Program-made: the position numbers and the translations under genes | The notes under the pieces: generated by a model | What the model was told of the DNA's origin: nothing | Database searches by the model: none | Seen by the model: only the letters and a program-made list of their open reading frames with translations | Origin: Zygaena filipendulae | Lineage: Eukaryota; Arthropoda; Insecta; Lepidoptera; Zygaenidae | Assembly (NCBI GenBank): GCA_907165275.2 | Contig: OU015670.1 | Coordinates: 3,561,501-3,625,500, forward strand | Direction: 5' to 3' | DNA: 64,000 nt | Part shown: positions 11,890 to 23,759 of the stretch, one piece after another | Position numbering within the stretch: the first letter of the stretch is position 1 | How the letters are laid out: the number at the start of each line of letters is the position of its first letter

Positions 11890-12715
11890 ACGGCTAAATT
11901 TTACATCTTAGTCCGTCGTGTAGATAATTACATATTTTTCCTTTTTTTAGTTTTACCTGAAAGGTTTTCCGGGAGTTTGGAAATGAGTAATTTTATAGAT
12001 TTCGATGTGCTCTTTCCGAATTTCAACTTTGCCACCTCGTATCTGTACCGCTCGCGCCGCCATATTGGAAAATGCAACCCAATACCAGTTTTTCGACAAT
12101 AACCCCCTTTCCGACTCATTTTAAGATAAAAAAATATTTTATATACAAAATTAAACTAGAGTACAGCTACAGTTTATGTATTAAGTATTTTTTTGTAAAA
12201 TCAATAGTTTTGGCGTACGAGCGCCGCAAAGTGTAGGTAGGTACTTCATCTTGAGATTAGGCTAAAACAAAAACTTAATTTCACACCACCTTGAGGCAGG
12301 ATATAGAGCTTTTATTTCTTACGTGGTGTCCCCAGTACTAATCTGCTCGAGGGGGACATCATGATAAAACGAGAAGTTGAAGTACACTTTGCGGCGCTCG
12401 TACGCCAAAACTATTGACTTTACAAAAAAATTGTTTATACATAAATTGTAGGAAATTTACTCTAGTTTAATTTTGTATATAAATATTTTTATCTTACAAT
12501 GAGTTGAAAAGCGGGTTATTCTCGAAAAACTGCTATTCGGCGCCATTTTTCAAATATGGCGGCGCGAGCGACACAGATAGGTACGAGGTGGCAAAGATGA
12601 AATTCGCAAAGAGCACATCGAAATCTATAAAATTGCCTATTCTCAAAACTCCCGTAAAAGTTTCCAGGTAACCCCATTTTTTCCCACCAAAATAAAAATT
12701 CCGTCTGTCGTCACG
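11890..12715. mobile_element. Long palindromic MITE (about 0.8 kb)
   Basis: Left arm and right arm are near-perfect reverse complements around about 12310. TTTTGGCGTACGAGCGCCGC at about 12209 pairs with GCGGCGCTCGTACGCCAAAA at 12391. TAGATTTCGATGTGCTCTTT (about 11997) pairs with AAAGAGCACATCGAAATCTA (about 12607). Arms are about 300 nt with a short spacer. No ORF of note. Between genes 2 and 3. Confidence 0.85.
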
Positions 12716-13156
12716 CCTTGATGTAGGTTTAGCCGTAGTGGTTATATACTCTTTGGGTTTAGCTACTTTCCCGTGTAAATCGATTGACTAACTTTTCAAA
12801 CCTACCTAGACCGACCGGACCGCGGACGATGCATATAGTTCAAACAGGCAATTGACAATTGACATCTGTCATAAACTCTAGTTACTTTGTGGTCAAAAAC
12901 TTGTATTTTTAATTTTATTTGCTATGCGGTTTTAATATTTATATCTGATAATCCTTGTTTATAGAGATCGATATTAATTTGGGGAATTATTTGGGGTCGT
13001 TACACTTAGAAGAAATAGCTTTAACTTAAATATATTGGTGTTTCTTCGCTATAACTATTTTATTGATGTGATTATTCTAGTTCATGAAAGAACGTAAATT
13101 TTTGTTTTTAATTTATTCGTGATATTGTAAGTGAATGAATAAGTTTCATTAGTAAT

Positions 13157-16100
13157 ATGTCTTCCAAAACCAAGAATAAGGGTCCCATAGTAGACCCAGC
13201 ACTTTGCCGTTGCTGTAGATCTATAAAAAAATGCCGTGTCTTGACTGCCGATTATGAATGGAATGGGAACAAGGAAGTATATTCAGAAATGTTTATGGAT
13301 TGTTTTGGCCTTCTAGTAAGTCTGTTTTCTTATCTCTTGAGTGTTTTTGCAAGTATACTGACCTAGCAACTTTACCCGAGTTTAGCAAGATCCTCTAAAC
13401 CTACATCATTATTCTTAAATCACCTTAATGTGTCTTCTTCTGTTTGTTTGTTTGTTTGTATACTTAATTGAACATAAACAAAGTTTTTACAAATTGCAAT
13501 TGTTCTTTGAAACATTTATGTAGGTATTTAGAAATGGTAACGCAGCAGCTCCTTGTATTAAGAATAACAAAGTTTTCTTTGTAACTACACTGCTGAGACA
13601 TAGGCCTATTCTGACATTAAGGACGATAGACCAAGTGGACCCAGTGTAGATTACTGGCCCTCATTTTGAGATTGCTTGTAATGTGAGCTAGTTTGCTCAT
13701 AATGTTTTCCTTCATGGTAATTTTCGTTTAAATTAAAACGTCATTTCTAGAATCTTAAGTAAATCAACCTATATGTCTTTTAGCTGTCCCACCTCGATGG
13801 AGACACCAAGGAGTCTAGCATATGCGCAACATGTGTGGGGCGGTTACGTGATGCATGCGCCTTTAGAAGGCAGGTATTGAGCTGTGAGGAAATGTTCCTT
13901 AACACCAAGATGGAGGAGAAAGATGGTAAGTGTAGAATTACGGAAGCTAAAAATTAATATTAATAAATATCATAAAAAATATTGATGCCAAATTTGGCTT
14001 CGTTATCAAGATGCTGGGTGGGCCCTAATAAATATTACAATTATCTAATTTTTGATAAAAAGTAAAAAAATATAAAAATTACAAATTACAATAATTATAT
14101 TTAATAAATATACACACAAACCTACAAATAATGTAATATTGTGTACAGGCATTACAGCTGGGGAATATAGAGTACTGTTACAATTTTGTAGTATTATTAA
14201 ATCAGTATTTAATTCCTGTGCAATGTCACAGTTATGTCACTTTTTAGGGTTCCGTACCCAAAGGGTAAAATGGGACCCTATTACTAATGAAGAAGCTAGG
14301 GAGAAAAAACATCTGGTGGTAATTTTAATGTTATGGACGGATGGATATTATATTCTATATTTCAGAAGGTGATCATAAGTTCATTATGGAAGTTAAAGCA
14401 GAGCCAGTGTGTGGCAGTGATAATGACAATGACTCCGATTGCCCAATGGATGATCAGTTAGATACATTGACAAACCACGATGGAGGTAATTACTGTGTGA
14501 GCATTACCAGCTTTACCAATTACTTGATTTTCCAGTTTCGAGATATTTGGAGCTCTAACCTAAGGTGTCCTGCCGGCAACTTTAGTTTAGTTCGACACAA
14601 ATATGCAAAGTTTAAAAAAAGACGAAAAAAAAACATTCAAAAGAATAGCATTAGGTGTGAAATTATTGCCCAAAAATTTTACAAAACTTCTTACAGCAAC
14701 TACGAGTTTTTGGAACTGCCTTACAAGTTAGTGAAAAATATATGCTTATTAGCTACTTATATGTACGAGTTTCGTACATAGTAGCTACATTATGAATGGC
14801 CGTAATTGCAGTAAAGTTTGTGTAAAAAAGCTAATTTCTAGATACTTTTACTGAATTAGTGTCACAAAACATCTAGTGCTTAACATAGATATTTATTTAT
14901 GTATATCATTATTATAGATCATGGACCAATGGTCCATGTTATAGATAAATTAATCAACCCGTTTCTAGAAAAAATTCTAAACAATCACCATGAATGTTTG
15001 CCTACATTATCAACTAGAACCATTAATCCATTTACACGGTCCTTAATTAGAAAAATGCATTTGATTTGAATATAGAACTTGAAGAAAAACAAAAGATAAC
15101 TCCCATTTCATTGGAAACGGACGCAGACCACCTCACGGCCCTACCTCCGTGCGAGCGAGATGTCAACACTACCAGGAGAAGAGCAAGCAGGACAAAGAGA
15201 GCTGTAAAACGAGAGCTAATCAGTAAAGTACATAAGCTTAGAGAAAAACTGGACAAAATGTTGGATAAGCCTCGTAAGATTTTTTTTTCATCAAACAGTA
15301 TTAAAGCAAAAATGCTTTTGAAAAATACAGCCAAAGAAAAATTTTATTAAACTTTTTTTCAATGGTAGGATTAAAAAAAAAAATCTATATCATTACATTA
15401 CGTGTTACGTTACACATTGATAATTTTCTTAAGTTTTCCGTTAATTGAATTCATTTTGTTCATAACAGATGGCCTTGTAACTAGGTACACAAAAAGACTC
15501 GGTTCTTGTACGCGTGTTGTAAGCGTGCCTTCCTACTCATATTTTATATAAGCGCCTTTTTTTTCAAGACAAGTAACAATACGGGACGTGATACTTAAAT
15601 ACGGTGACAGTCCCGTACATACGGGACGTATGGCAACCCTAAATATCTTCGAGAAGTGAATGACATTCTTTTTATTTTGTAAATGTTGACTTAAAAACGA
15701 CTAATTTTAAAAATAATTGTTTTCAGCCTCATCAAAGAAGCTGCCGAAAACTGCATTGAGACCGAACAAAAAGACTTCGTCACCAATAATGGACCGAGAT
15801 TATATGGTCTACCAAAACGCAGTGTCTATAGTGCAAAACTCATATGTATGTCCTTTCTTAAACCGAATCAGCATTTACTACTGTTATTACTGCAAAGACC
15901 AATTCACCAATCCCAACGAACTGAGAGACCACACGCTGTCCCACGAACCGAAAACGCATTTCGAAAGCATGATGGAAAACAAAAAAATACCGAAAATCGA
16001 CATAACGAGAATCGATTGTCGACTGTGTCCGGAGAGAATCGACGACTTGGACACATTCAAGCGTCACATCACTGGCGCGCACGGAATAGTCGTGCATCCG

Positions 16101-16838
16101 GTCTCGAATGAATTTTTGAAATTCAAACTCACGATGGGGACTCTGACGTGCACCGAATGCGCGGACACGTTCCCGTATTTTGACGTGTTGAAAAAGCATA
16201 TGGTCGATCACTTTGGCACGTTCATTTGTGACATATGCGGCGCCGCGTTTTTGGAGCAGGCGTCATTGAGGACTCACATAAAATCGCATAGCAAAGTCGA
16301 AAGGCACTTCCCTTGCGAGGTGTGCGGCAAGAATTTGAAATCGAAATACAGTAAATATTTGCATGTGGCGACGGTGCACGAGAAGAAACCTATAGTGAAC
16401 TGTTACAAGTGCGAGGAGAGCTTCCTATCGTACGCGCTGCGGAATAGACATTTGATTGAAGTGCATGGAGATAAGAGGACGTTCCCGTGTAAGTTGTGCG
16501 ATAAAGTTTACAACAGGCGGAAAACGCTCATGGAGCATAACAGACGGTATCATTTAAAAGTGTACAGGCATCACTGCGATTTGTGCGACCAGAGGTTTTA
16601 TTTGCCGTCCAGACTGAAAGAGCACATGGCAGCACACACCGGCGAGAGGAATTTCCACTGTGAATTCTGTGACAAAAGTTATCCGAGATTGCAATCACTG
16701 CAGGAGCACATCAGGTCGCACAGCAACGAGAGACGGTTCAAATGTGACATTTGCAACTCCACCTTCACACAAAATGTCAGCTTGAAGAATCATTTGAAGA
16801 GCCACCACCATGGATATGATATGGATCAAAGTTTTTAA
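13157..16838 (+). CDS. ZAD-C2H2 zinc-finger protein, ten fingers (gene 3)
   Basis: Exons: 13157-13315, 13784-13925, 14366-14485, 15076-15273, 15727-16838, total 1731 nt, 576 residues. Start ATG is at 13157 (MSSKTKNKGPIVDP). ZAD: CRCC in exon 1, CATCVGRLRD in exon 2. Exon 3 is acidic. Exon 4 is basic (RRRASRTKRAVKRE) with heptad-like leucines (VHKLREKLDKMLDK) that could form a short helix. The final exon has ten C2H2 fingers beginning YYCYYCKDQF and ending FKCDICNSTF...KSHHHG. Fingers 8 to 10 have HTGERNF and HSNERRF linkers. It is very close in layout to gene 2, and recognition residues of finger 8 are unchanged (YLPSRLKEH). AATAAA occurs at 17503. Predicted nuclear DNA-binding protein of unknown target. 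Confidence 0.9.
14241..14310 (+). repeat. Lepidopteran GGGTTCCGTACC interspersed repeat fragment
   Basis: GGGTTCCGTACCCAAAGGGT followed by AAAATGGGACCCTATTACTA is a fragment common in lepidopteran non-coding DNA. It lies in intron 2 of gene 3. Confidence 0.65.
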
Positions 16839-17533
16839 CTTTATTAGTTTCAATTTATAAAAACTCAACGAGTTGTGTCAGATTGTGCAATATTATATAA
16901 GTGGATACTTCTTATGCCGCTTCTTCACGCTCCGACACAAATATCAATCAGAGCATTCAGAGCTGTACTAGGGTGATATCAATCATAGAGGAAGGAATCA
17001 ATGCCGACTGGCGACGCATTCGCTTACTTGGTCGTTTTTAAATGGCTATATCCCATACTAGCATTATCATGAATAATAACTAGAAATTAATAATAGGTAT
17101 AATAATAGTACGAGTACGAGTAAGTACGAGCTCTGAACAGGATACCCCATACGAGATGCTAACAAAGGAGTATCCACTTCAAACCAAAAAAAATCGAGTG
17201 AATTTGCTTTGGTGTTGGAGCCGACTCCGCGATCAAGCCAGATTTAAATACTCAAAAAATAATACTTTTGAAAAATAAAATAAATGAAACATTCTCGCTG
17301 CTTGAAACTCTCTTTATAGTATTATATTATCTGTGTCCCTTTTTTATAGCTTCTATATTGATCACCCCATAAAATATGTATATCCAAGCGCTTTGTTATA
17401 TGGTTCGCTAAAAATTGTGGTACCAATAATAGCTTCATATAATTTATTAAAATAATTTATTAATGTATTATGTAATTGTTAAGCGTGTAGATAATTGTGA
17501 ACAATAAAATGAACTATGTTGTATACATTTCTG

Positions 17534-17592
17534 ACCCTTAAGCGCGCTCCACGTTCTTCGCGCGCGAATCACGCGCGAATGTGGAGAGCGCT
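17534..17592. repeat. Imperfect hairpin, AGCGCGCTCCAC / GTGGAGAGCGCT
   Basis: AGCGCGCTCCACGTTC is mirrored by GAATGTGGAGAGCGCT with CGCGCG runs inside. Lies shortly after the AATAAA of gene 3 (17503). Either a small element or a 3'-end structure. Confidence 0.4.
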
Positions 17593-17638
17593 TTACGGCT
17601 CACGGCTTTCGATTGTAGAGGTAGTTATTGGAATATTT

Positions 17639-18082
17639 TAGCTAGGGAGCTGGTGGCAATTTAAGTATATGATTTCATCGTCGTTGATACCAAGACGTAA
17701 TGTAGTCTGGACTTAAAACTCGAAAAAATAGGTGGCGAGTTCAGGTAGCTCTGATTTTTTTTTATAAATAATTTTGAAATTTTAATAAAAAAAAAGCATT
17801 AAATTACATATATTACTTATTAAAACGTTTCATAGATAGTGAAATTAAAGCTGGCAGAAGTCAGGATAGTGGGAGTTTTTCTTAATTCAGCATCTCAGCT
17901 TATTTTTCTTACAGTTATTTTTTAAAAACTCCCACCACCACCAAAATTATTTATAAAAAAAATCAGAGCTACCTGAACTCGCCACCTATTTTTTCAGAGT
18001 TAACATAAGTCCAGACTACATTACGTCTTGGTATCAACGACGATGAAATCATATACCTAAATTGCCACCAGCTCCCTAGCTA
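17639..18082. mobile_element. Palindromic MITE between genes 3 and 4
   Basis: Left end TAGCTAGGGAGCTGGTGGCA is the reverse complement of the right end TGCCACCAGCTCCCTAGCTA. The arms extend inward for about 150 nt, including GTAGTCTGGACTTAA with its mirror and CAGGTAGCTCTGATTTTTTT with its mirror. About 444 bp, AT-rich spacer, no coding sequence. Confidence 0.9.
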
Positions 18083-18612
18083 TTTTGTCAGCCCTATTTA
18101 CTAGTGGTGACTGGTGACGGTCGATAGACTACTGAATCGAATACGGATAGCTCGGCAAAAACACCAACACAAAAGTTATAATGATTTTAGTCAATACTAC
18201 ATGACTTCCTACAGAGCATTCCATTAAAGAAGTCCTGGTAAAGCATCAAAATGCATCTCACTAATACATTTCGATGTAAACAAGAAGAATATAACAACTG
18301 TATCGCTGTATGGACTAGGTTTCCTTTGCGTTTCCTAAAATGGGTATACTTAAAAAAAATCCCAGGAAGTCCCAGTAAAGCCAGTGTTCGTTTGTATCAT
18401 TCTCCGTCTACGGCTCTGTAGGTAAATCATTGAAATGCTTCTGAAAAGAAAAATACATTATGATCTGTATGGATATGGCTGTATGGACTTAGATTCTTTT
18501 GCCTTTCCCATAAGGGGTAAATTTGAAAAAAGAAAATTACTCTATGGAAAATGGGTCGATTCGATTAGCGATTTGTTTATATTTTCATTTTTCTTCAAAA
18601 TCTACTTAAAAA

Positions 18613-21600
18613 ATGAGTGTAATTAATCGTAAAGGACCTATTTTCGACCCCGGCTTGTGCCGGTGTTGCGGTTCCCTTAAGAAATGTCGCTCACTAACCC
18701 ATGAGTACGAATGGATGGGACAAAAAGAAGTTTATTCAGAAATGTTCGTCGACTGTTTTGGTCTAATCGTTAGTAATGTTTTCATTTATTTACCTGCCTT
18801 AGAATGTTTCGTACCAAATTACCGCGATCAAACTAGTTTTTCAAGTTTTTTGGGAGAAACATTAGTTTAGTAAAGCTGTCGATATATAAGGCTTTGAGTT
18901 AAAAATTAACACTTGAGACGATACCTAGCTATTTCAGTAATATTGTTGTAAAGAATAGATACAGGGTAGCAGCCAGGCTAAGGCTCCAAAATTTAAAACG
19001 TAGAGCTAGACTTGGTGACATAATAATAGGTCCAACACAATTCACACAACAGGTGGATACATTTTTTCTAATAAATGCACATATTAATTGTATAAATTTA
19101 AGTTTTGTGACAAAAGGTTACTTAACTTATTGTAGGTACCTACTTATTTAACAAAAATTTGCAATTTTTACATCTACAAAAAGGCTAAAGGGGGCCTGGC
19201 TGGTCGGACACTAAATAGGCCAGATACTACTGAAATTGGCAACCAACCTAGCTTAACCCATAGCTATAAAAAGAATTAATTTCATGTTCCTTATGTGAGA
19301 AAAATATATTTCAACTAGCTGTTCCTCGCGATTTAATCCGCAGTAATTTCGGAGTTCCTGTGGGAATTCTGGGAAAGGAGTACCTACTCTATGTCCTTCT
19401 TTGTACCCCTGACGGCCCTGACAGTAGTTTACGGTGATTAGCTGTTCCCCGAATTAATTCCGGAGTTCCCGCAGGAATTCCGAGGTAAAAATTATCCTAT
19501 CTTTTAAGTTGGACCATATTATAAATCGTTACAAAGTTTTATCAAAATCCATTCAGTCGTTTCGGAGTCCATCGCCGTAAACAACGTGACACATGATTTA
19601 TATATATTAAGATATATATTTTAACATTGTTGTGAGAGCAGTTTGAAAAATTTCATTTCCATTATTAAAGCACAGTCACGTCAGTTAAAAGATGTACCTA
19701 GTTAATTAATCCCATTTTTAAAATATGTACCTATGATATCCACATTTAAAACTCAACCTTATTGTTTAAAATTTTGAGTTCAATTTACCATTAATACATT
19801 TAAGAGGTCACATGTGATAGTGACAATACTTCAAAATAAAATTTGGTATAATTGAAATGTATACTTGACGTTGTGCTGTGTACTAGGATGAAATGACAGA
19901 AAAGAGATCTTTGTTTACTTGGGTTATCAGCAGATATGCACCTAGATAAATCTCACCGCGGAGGAATGTGGATTTTTTTTTCAGCTTTCATATTTAGAGG
20001 GTTCGCCGGAGCAGCGCCTTGTGTGCGCCACGTGTGTGCAGCGGCTGCGCGACGCGAGCGCCTTCCGTCAGCAGGTGTTATTTTGTGAGGAGATGCTACT
20101 GAAGAACAGCATATCATTGGATGTTGATGGTAAGCAAGTGTGCACAAGTACTGGTAACTGGATGTGTTCCCTGTAGGCACGGGGACAGCAAAATACTAAT
20201 AAAAACTTAGTAAGACTCAAAGTGAATAACAAATTACCTACATTTTAAAACTAACGCGTGTGAAACCGTGGGGAACAGCTAGTATATACTAATATTATAA
20301 AGATAAAGACATATAACTAGGGGCACGAAGCTCTAGCGCTGACTGTTATTGCGTACAAGTCAAAATTAGGTATCACAGGGATCAGGGGGGTGGTCCGTGA
20401 CCCCCTTGTGACTGTACCCATGTGCTGCTATTCCTTCCACATTTCGCTCAGCGCTAAACTTATGTGCCACTACCTATAAAGTTTATGAATTTGTGACGTT
20501 GTAGGGGGTAATTTCTGGATCTACGGAACCGATTTTGAAAATTATTTTACCAATAAATGGTACAGTGTTCCTAAATATCAAAGGGTACTTCTTATCCGAA
20601 ATTCCCGCAGGACTGCGAAATCACCGCAGGTGAAACTGCGGGGAACAGCTAATGTACCTAATATAATAGGCTAGTTTCCAAAATTTTTTTTTTTAGTCCG
20701 TTTTGTAGATTATTAAAAAATATTGGACACGTATTTTTTTTTTTTATGTAACCAAAAAATAACGGAGATATATCAAGTCGAAATTTCACATGACGTCACG
20801 CCTCGCTACAGTTTGTTCGCACGTTATAGCGAGCGGTAACGTCACGAGTCCCCCACCCTAAACTTTAATGCGCTTTATCTATGCATATTTCCATTATTTA
20901 AAAAAAGCAAAAAATACGTGTCTTTTATTTTTTTATTATCTAACTGACGGACTAAATAGAATTTTGATTTTTTTACCCAGGAAACTAGCCTATTGGGTAT
21001 AAATAATATTATCGCAGGAATAAAAACAGAGAGTGATGTCAAGGATGAAACGGGAGCGGCTGACGTATACGTCGACTGTGACTCCGCAACGCGTGACGAT
21101 GGCGATGACGTCGACAATGCCGCAGACGATGACCACGCCGCTATCGGTGAGGCCCATTATTATCAACGTAACTGCTCACACACGTCCACAGCTGGACAAA
21201 GGCTTCCCCAAGGATCTCCACGACGACGTCACCCAGTTGGGACCCGCGGCCACCAGATCTCGGTCCATCGGGTGGGATGTCTGCCCACACCGCATATGTA
21301 TGCCTGTATTTGGTCGCCCCTTAAAAACTCTCCTACCCCAACCAACCCCATTGTTGAGAACTGAAGATGATTTTGTTTTCAATACGCTCCGTTTTTAAAG
21401 CGGTTCTTATTTCACTGGTACTTTGGTTTATATGTCTTGTCTGTACGCCCGGTTTCACCTGCATTAACACCCGCGAAAAAAACCTACTAAAATATATTCC
21501 ATAGCTGCGTTTACGCAGCATATGCAACGGTGGCTGTCAAAAAGAATAATTATTCCCGTTTTTTGCAATATTTTTCGTTGTGGCTTCACTCCTATTAGTC

Positions 21601-23635
21601 GTAGCGTGATGTAATATAGCGCTCTCCTTGATTAATGGACTATCCAACACAAAAAAAAAATTCGATTCGAACCAGTAGTTCCAGAGATTAGCACGTTCAA
21701 CCAAACAAACAAACTCTTCAGCTTAAAAATCTCGTGTCACAGTGTTTGTTAACGAACTCCTCCGAAACGCCTTGACCAATTTTTATGACATTTTTTGTGT
21801 GTGTTTTGTATGTCTGAGAATAGGTCGTAGGCTATTATTTTTTTGGACAAAATTTGACTTTGGGGTTCCTGTGGGAATTCCGAAACTCACGCGGGTGAAA
21901 CCGTGGGGCACAGCTATTATTAGTATAGATTAATAGCTAGTTATAACTTACTAAACGCGCGTGCTTTTTAATTTTTAACCATGGTGCTACGAAGACTACA
22001 CGACGCAATCCAGAAATACACGCGGGTGAATCAGTGGGAAACAACTAGTGAATAATTATTTATTTATTTATTTATTTAAAATTCTCTTCTCAGAAATCGA
22101 GGACAGTAACAAAAGAATAACACGCGGTGCATCAAAGAAATCGGCCAAGAAGGAGAGAAAGACCAAGGGTGTCAAGAAAAAATCTTTGGGCTCAAAGTCA
22201 AGTTTGAGGGGAAAGGGCAGGGATAGCAAGACCACGCCTAAAGAACGCAAGTCACTGGACCTAGTGAGGAAGCTGGAGCAGAAACTGCAGGAGTTGGATG
22301 AACTTGGTGAATTTCAGACCGTTTTAATTTGCATGCTGTTATCAGTTTCTCACCTTAGAACAGGATTTTATACTTATGATAATATTCACTCATTTCTGTT
22401 CTTGTCAAAAGTCCCATCATATTCCTTAATATCATCATTTATCATAGATAAGAGATTGAAGACAAGTAACCATTAATCAAAGATAATAAATAAAGAAATG
22501 TCCTTGTATTCCAGATTATCTTCAAGAAGAACACCTCCAATCAACACTCCTGCCTGAGCCAACGCCAAGCGCGATCTTAGATACTGAATTCAAATCACTA
22601 TACAACACGGTTGTCATTGTCGAAAGCTCCTACGTCTGTCCGTTCACATCCTCCTTTAGCGACTACTACTGCTTCTATTGCAAGCAACTGATCACAGACC
22701 CGGACAAACTCAGACAGCACACGTCCACCCACGACCCCGCGCAGTTCGAAAAGCACGTGTCCAACAAAAAGATTATCCAAGTCGACATAACTAGAATCGA
22801 TTGTCGATTGTGCGACGCGAAAATCGACGATATGGACACGTTCAAGTGTCACGTGACTAAAGTGCACGAGAAGTGTTTGTATACGGACGTGAAGAATGAA
22901 TTCTTGCGGTTCCGTTTGACTGTAAGCGCTTTGTGTTGCACAGAGTGTGGCGGCACGTTTACATACTTCCATGCGTTGAAGAAGCATATGGCCGAGCACT
23001 TCGGCACATTCATATGTTGCGTATGCGGCGCGCACTACTTCGAGGAGCGCATGCTGCTGACCCATCAGAAGTCGCACGAGAGCAAACCCGAAGAGATCTA
23101 CCCCTGCAAGGACTGCGGCAAAATTTTCAAATCTAAACACAGCCGCTATTTGCACATATCCAAAACGCACACGAAAGAACCTGCGTACCACTGCAGCAAG
23201 TGTGACGCGGCTCTGTTCTCTTATCACCAACGCTTCAGGCACATGAAGGAGGTACACGGTGAGGTTAGGTCTTTCCCGTGCGACCACTGCGACCGGGCCT
23301 ACGACAGCCGGAAGACGCTGCGGGAGCACAACCGCAGAAACCACTTGAAGATACTGAAGCATCAGTGTGATTTGTGTGACAAGCGGTTCTATATACCGTC
23401 GCGGCTGAAGGAGCACATGGCAATACACACTGGCGAGAGAAACTTCAGGTGTGAATACTGCGGCAAGAGTTATCCCCGCGTCCGGGCGTTGAAGGTCCAC
23501 ATGCAGTCCCATGTGGGCGACAAGAAATACAAGTGCGATATTTGCAGTGCATCATTCACCCAGAATGTGAACTTGAGGAATCATGTGAAGAGACAGCATC
23601 AAAACTTGGATATTGATGGGGCGTTTGCTCAATGA
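18613..23635 (+). CDS. ZAD-C2H2 zinc-finger protein, ten fingers (gene 4)
   Basis: Exons: 18613-18768, 19985-20129, 21018-21146, 22094-22306, 22515-23635, total 1764 nt, 587 residues. Start ATG is at 18613 (MSVINRKGPIFDPG). ZAD cysteines are CRCC and CATCVQRLRD. Exon 3 is rich in aspartate. Exon 4 is lysine-rich (KKSAKKERKTKGVKKK) and ends in a short leucine-containing helix-like stretch (VRKLEQKLQELDEL). The last exon has ten C2H2 fingers from YYCFYCKQLI to YKCDICSASF...KRQHQN. Only fingers 8 to 10 have short TGER-type linkers (HTGERNF, HVGDKKY). A MITE ends 23 nt before the exon 3 acceptor. Predicted nuclear factor; target unknown. Confidence 0.9.
19315..19620 (+). repeat. Two GAATTCC-core repeats in tandem
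   Basis: One copy starts ACTAGCTGTTCCTCGCGATT, with a second TTAGCTGTTCCCCGAATTAA at about 19438. Both carry GGAATTC cores and the pair ends CGTGACACATGATTTATATA. Intron 1 of gene 4. A near-identical pair is found at 51032. Confidence 0.7.
20250..20655 (-). repeat. GAATTCC-core repeats, reverse orientation
   Basis: Ends GTGAAACCGTGGGGAACAGC (about 20260-20280) and GTGAAACTGCGGGGAACAGC (about 20630-20650) mark two reverse copies. Between them sit GTTTATGAATTTGTGACGTT and TATCCGAAATTCCCGCAGGA. Intron 2 of gene 4. Confidence 0.65.
20665..20994. mobile_element. MITE with 15-bp terminal inverted repeats
   Basis: AATAGGCTAGTTTCC at 20665-20679 is matched perfectly by GGAAACTAGCCTATT at 20980-20994. 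Internal subterminal sequence (AAAATACGTGTC / GGACACGTATTT) is also inverted. About 330 bp, no ORF. It ends 23 nt before exon 3 of gene 4. A related, decayed copy is at 46611-46870. Confidence 0.85.
21155..21310. repeat. Degenerate interspersed repeat, CACAGCTGGACAAAGGC type
   Basis: CACAGCTGGACAAAGGCTTC then CCCAAGGATCTCCACGACGA resembles a repeat common in moths (cACAGCTGGACATAGGCctc). Frames across it are not convincing as genes. Intron 3 of gene 4. Confidence 0.45.
21720..21925 (-). repeat. GAATTCC-core interspersed repeat
   Basis: AATCTCGTGTCACAGTGTTT start, ACGCCTTGACCAATTTTTAT, GTGGGAATTCCGAAACTCAC and GGTGAAACCGTGGGGCACAG end. Intron 3 of gene 4. Confidence 0.7.
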
Positions 23636-23759
23636 ATTTGAGACTAGATAATCATGGTGTCGTGTATTCTAGGACGAAATGAGCGTCGGAAAGAGAATCA
23701 ACCCATAGTGTTACCCGTGGTTCAGATTTCGAAAGTGTCGATTGTTTGTCGGTAGTTCT

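Noticed and set aside
22598..23512. Minus-strand open frame of 304 codons
   Set aside because: Antisense of the gene 4 finger exon; valine/leucine-rich translation typical of the complement of zinc-finger coding sequence. The same applies to 31475-32308 and 62729-63268.
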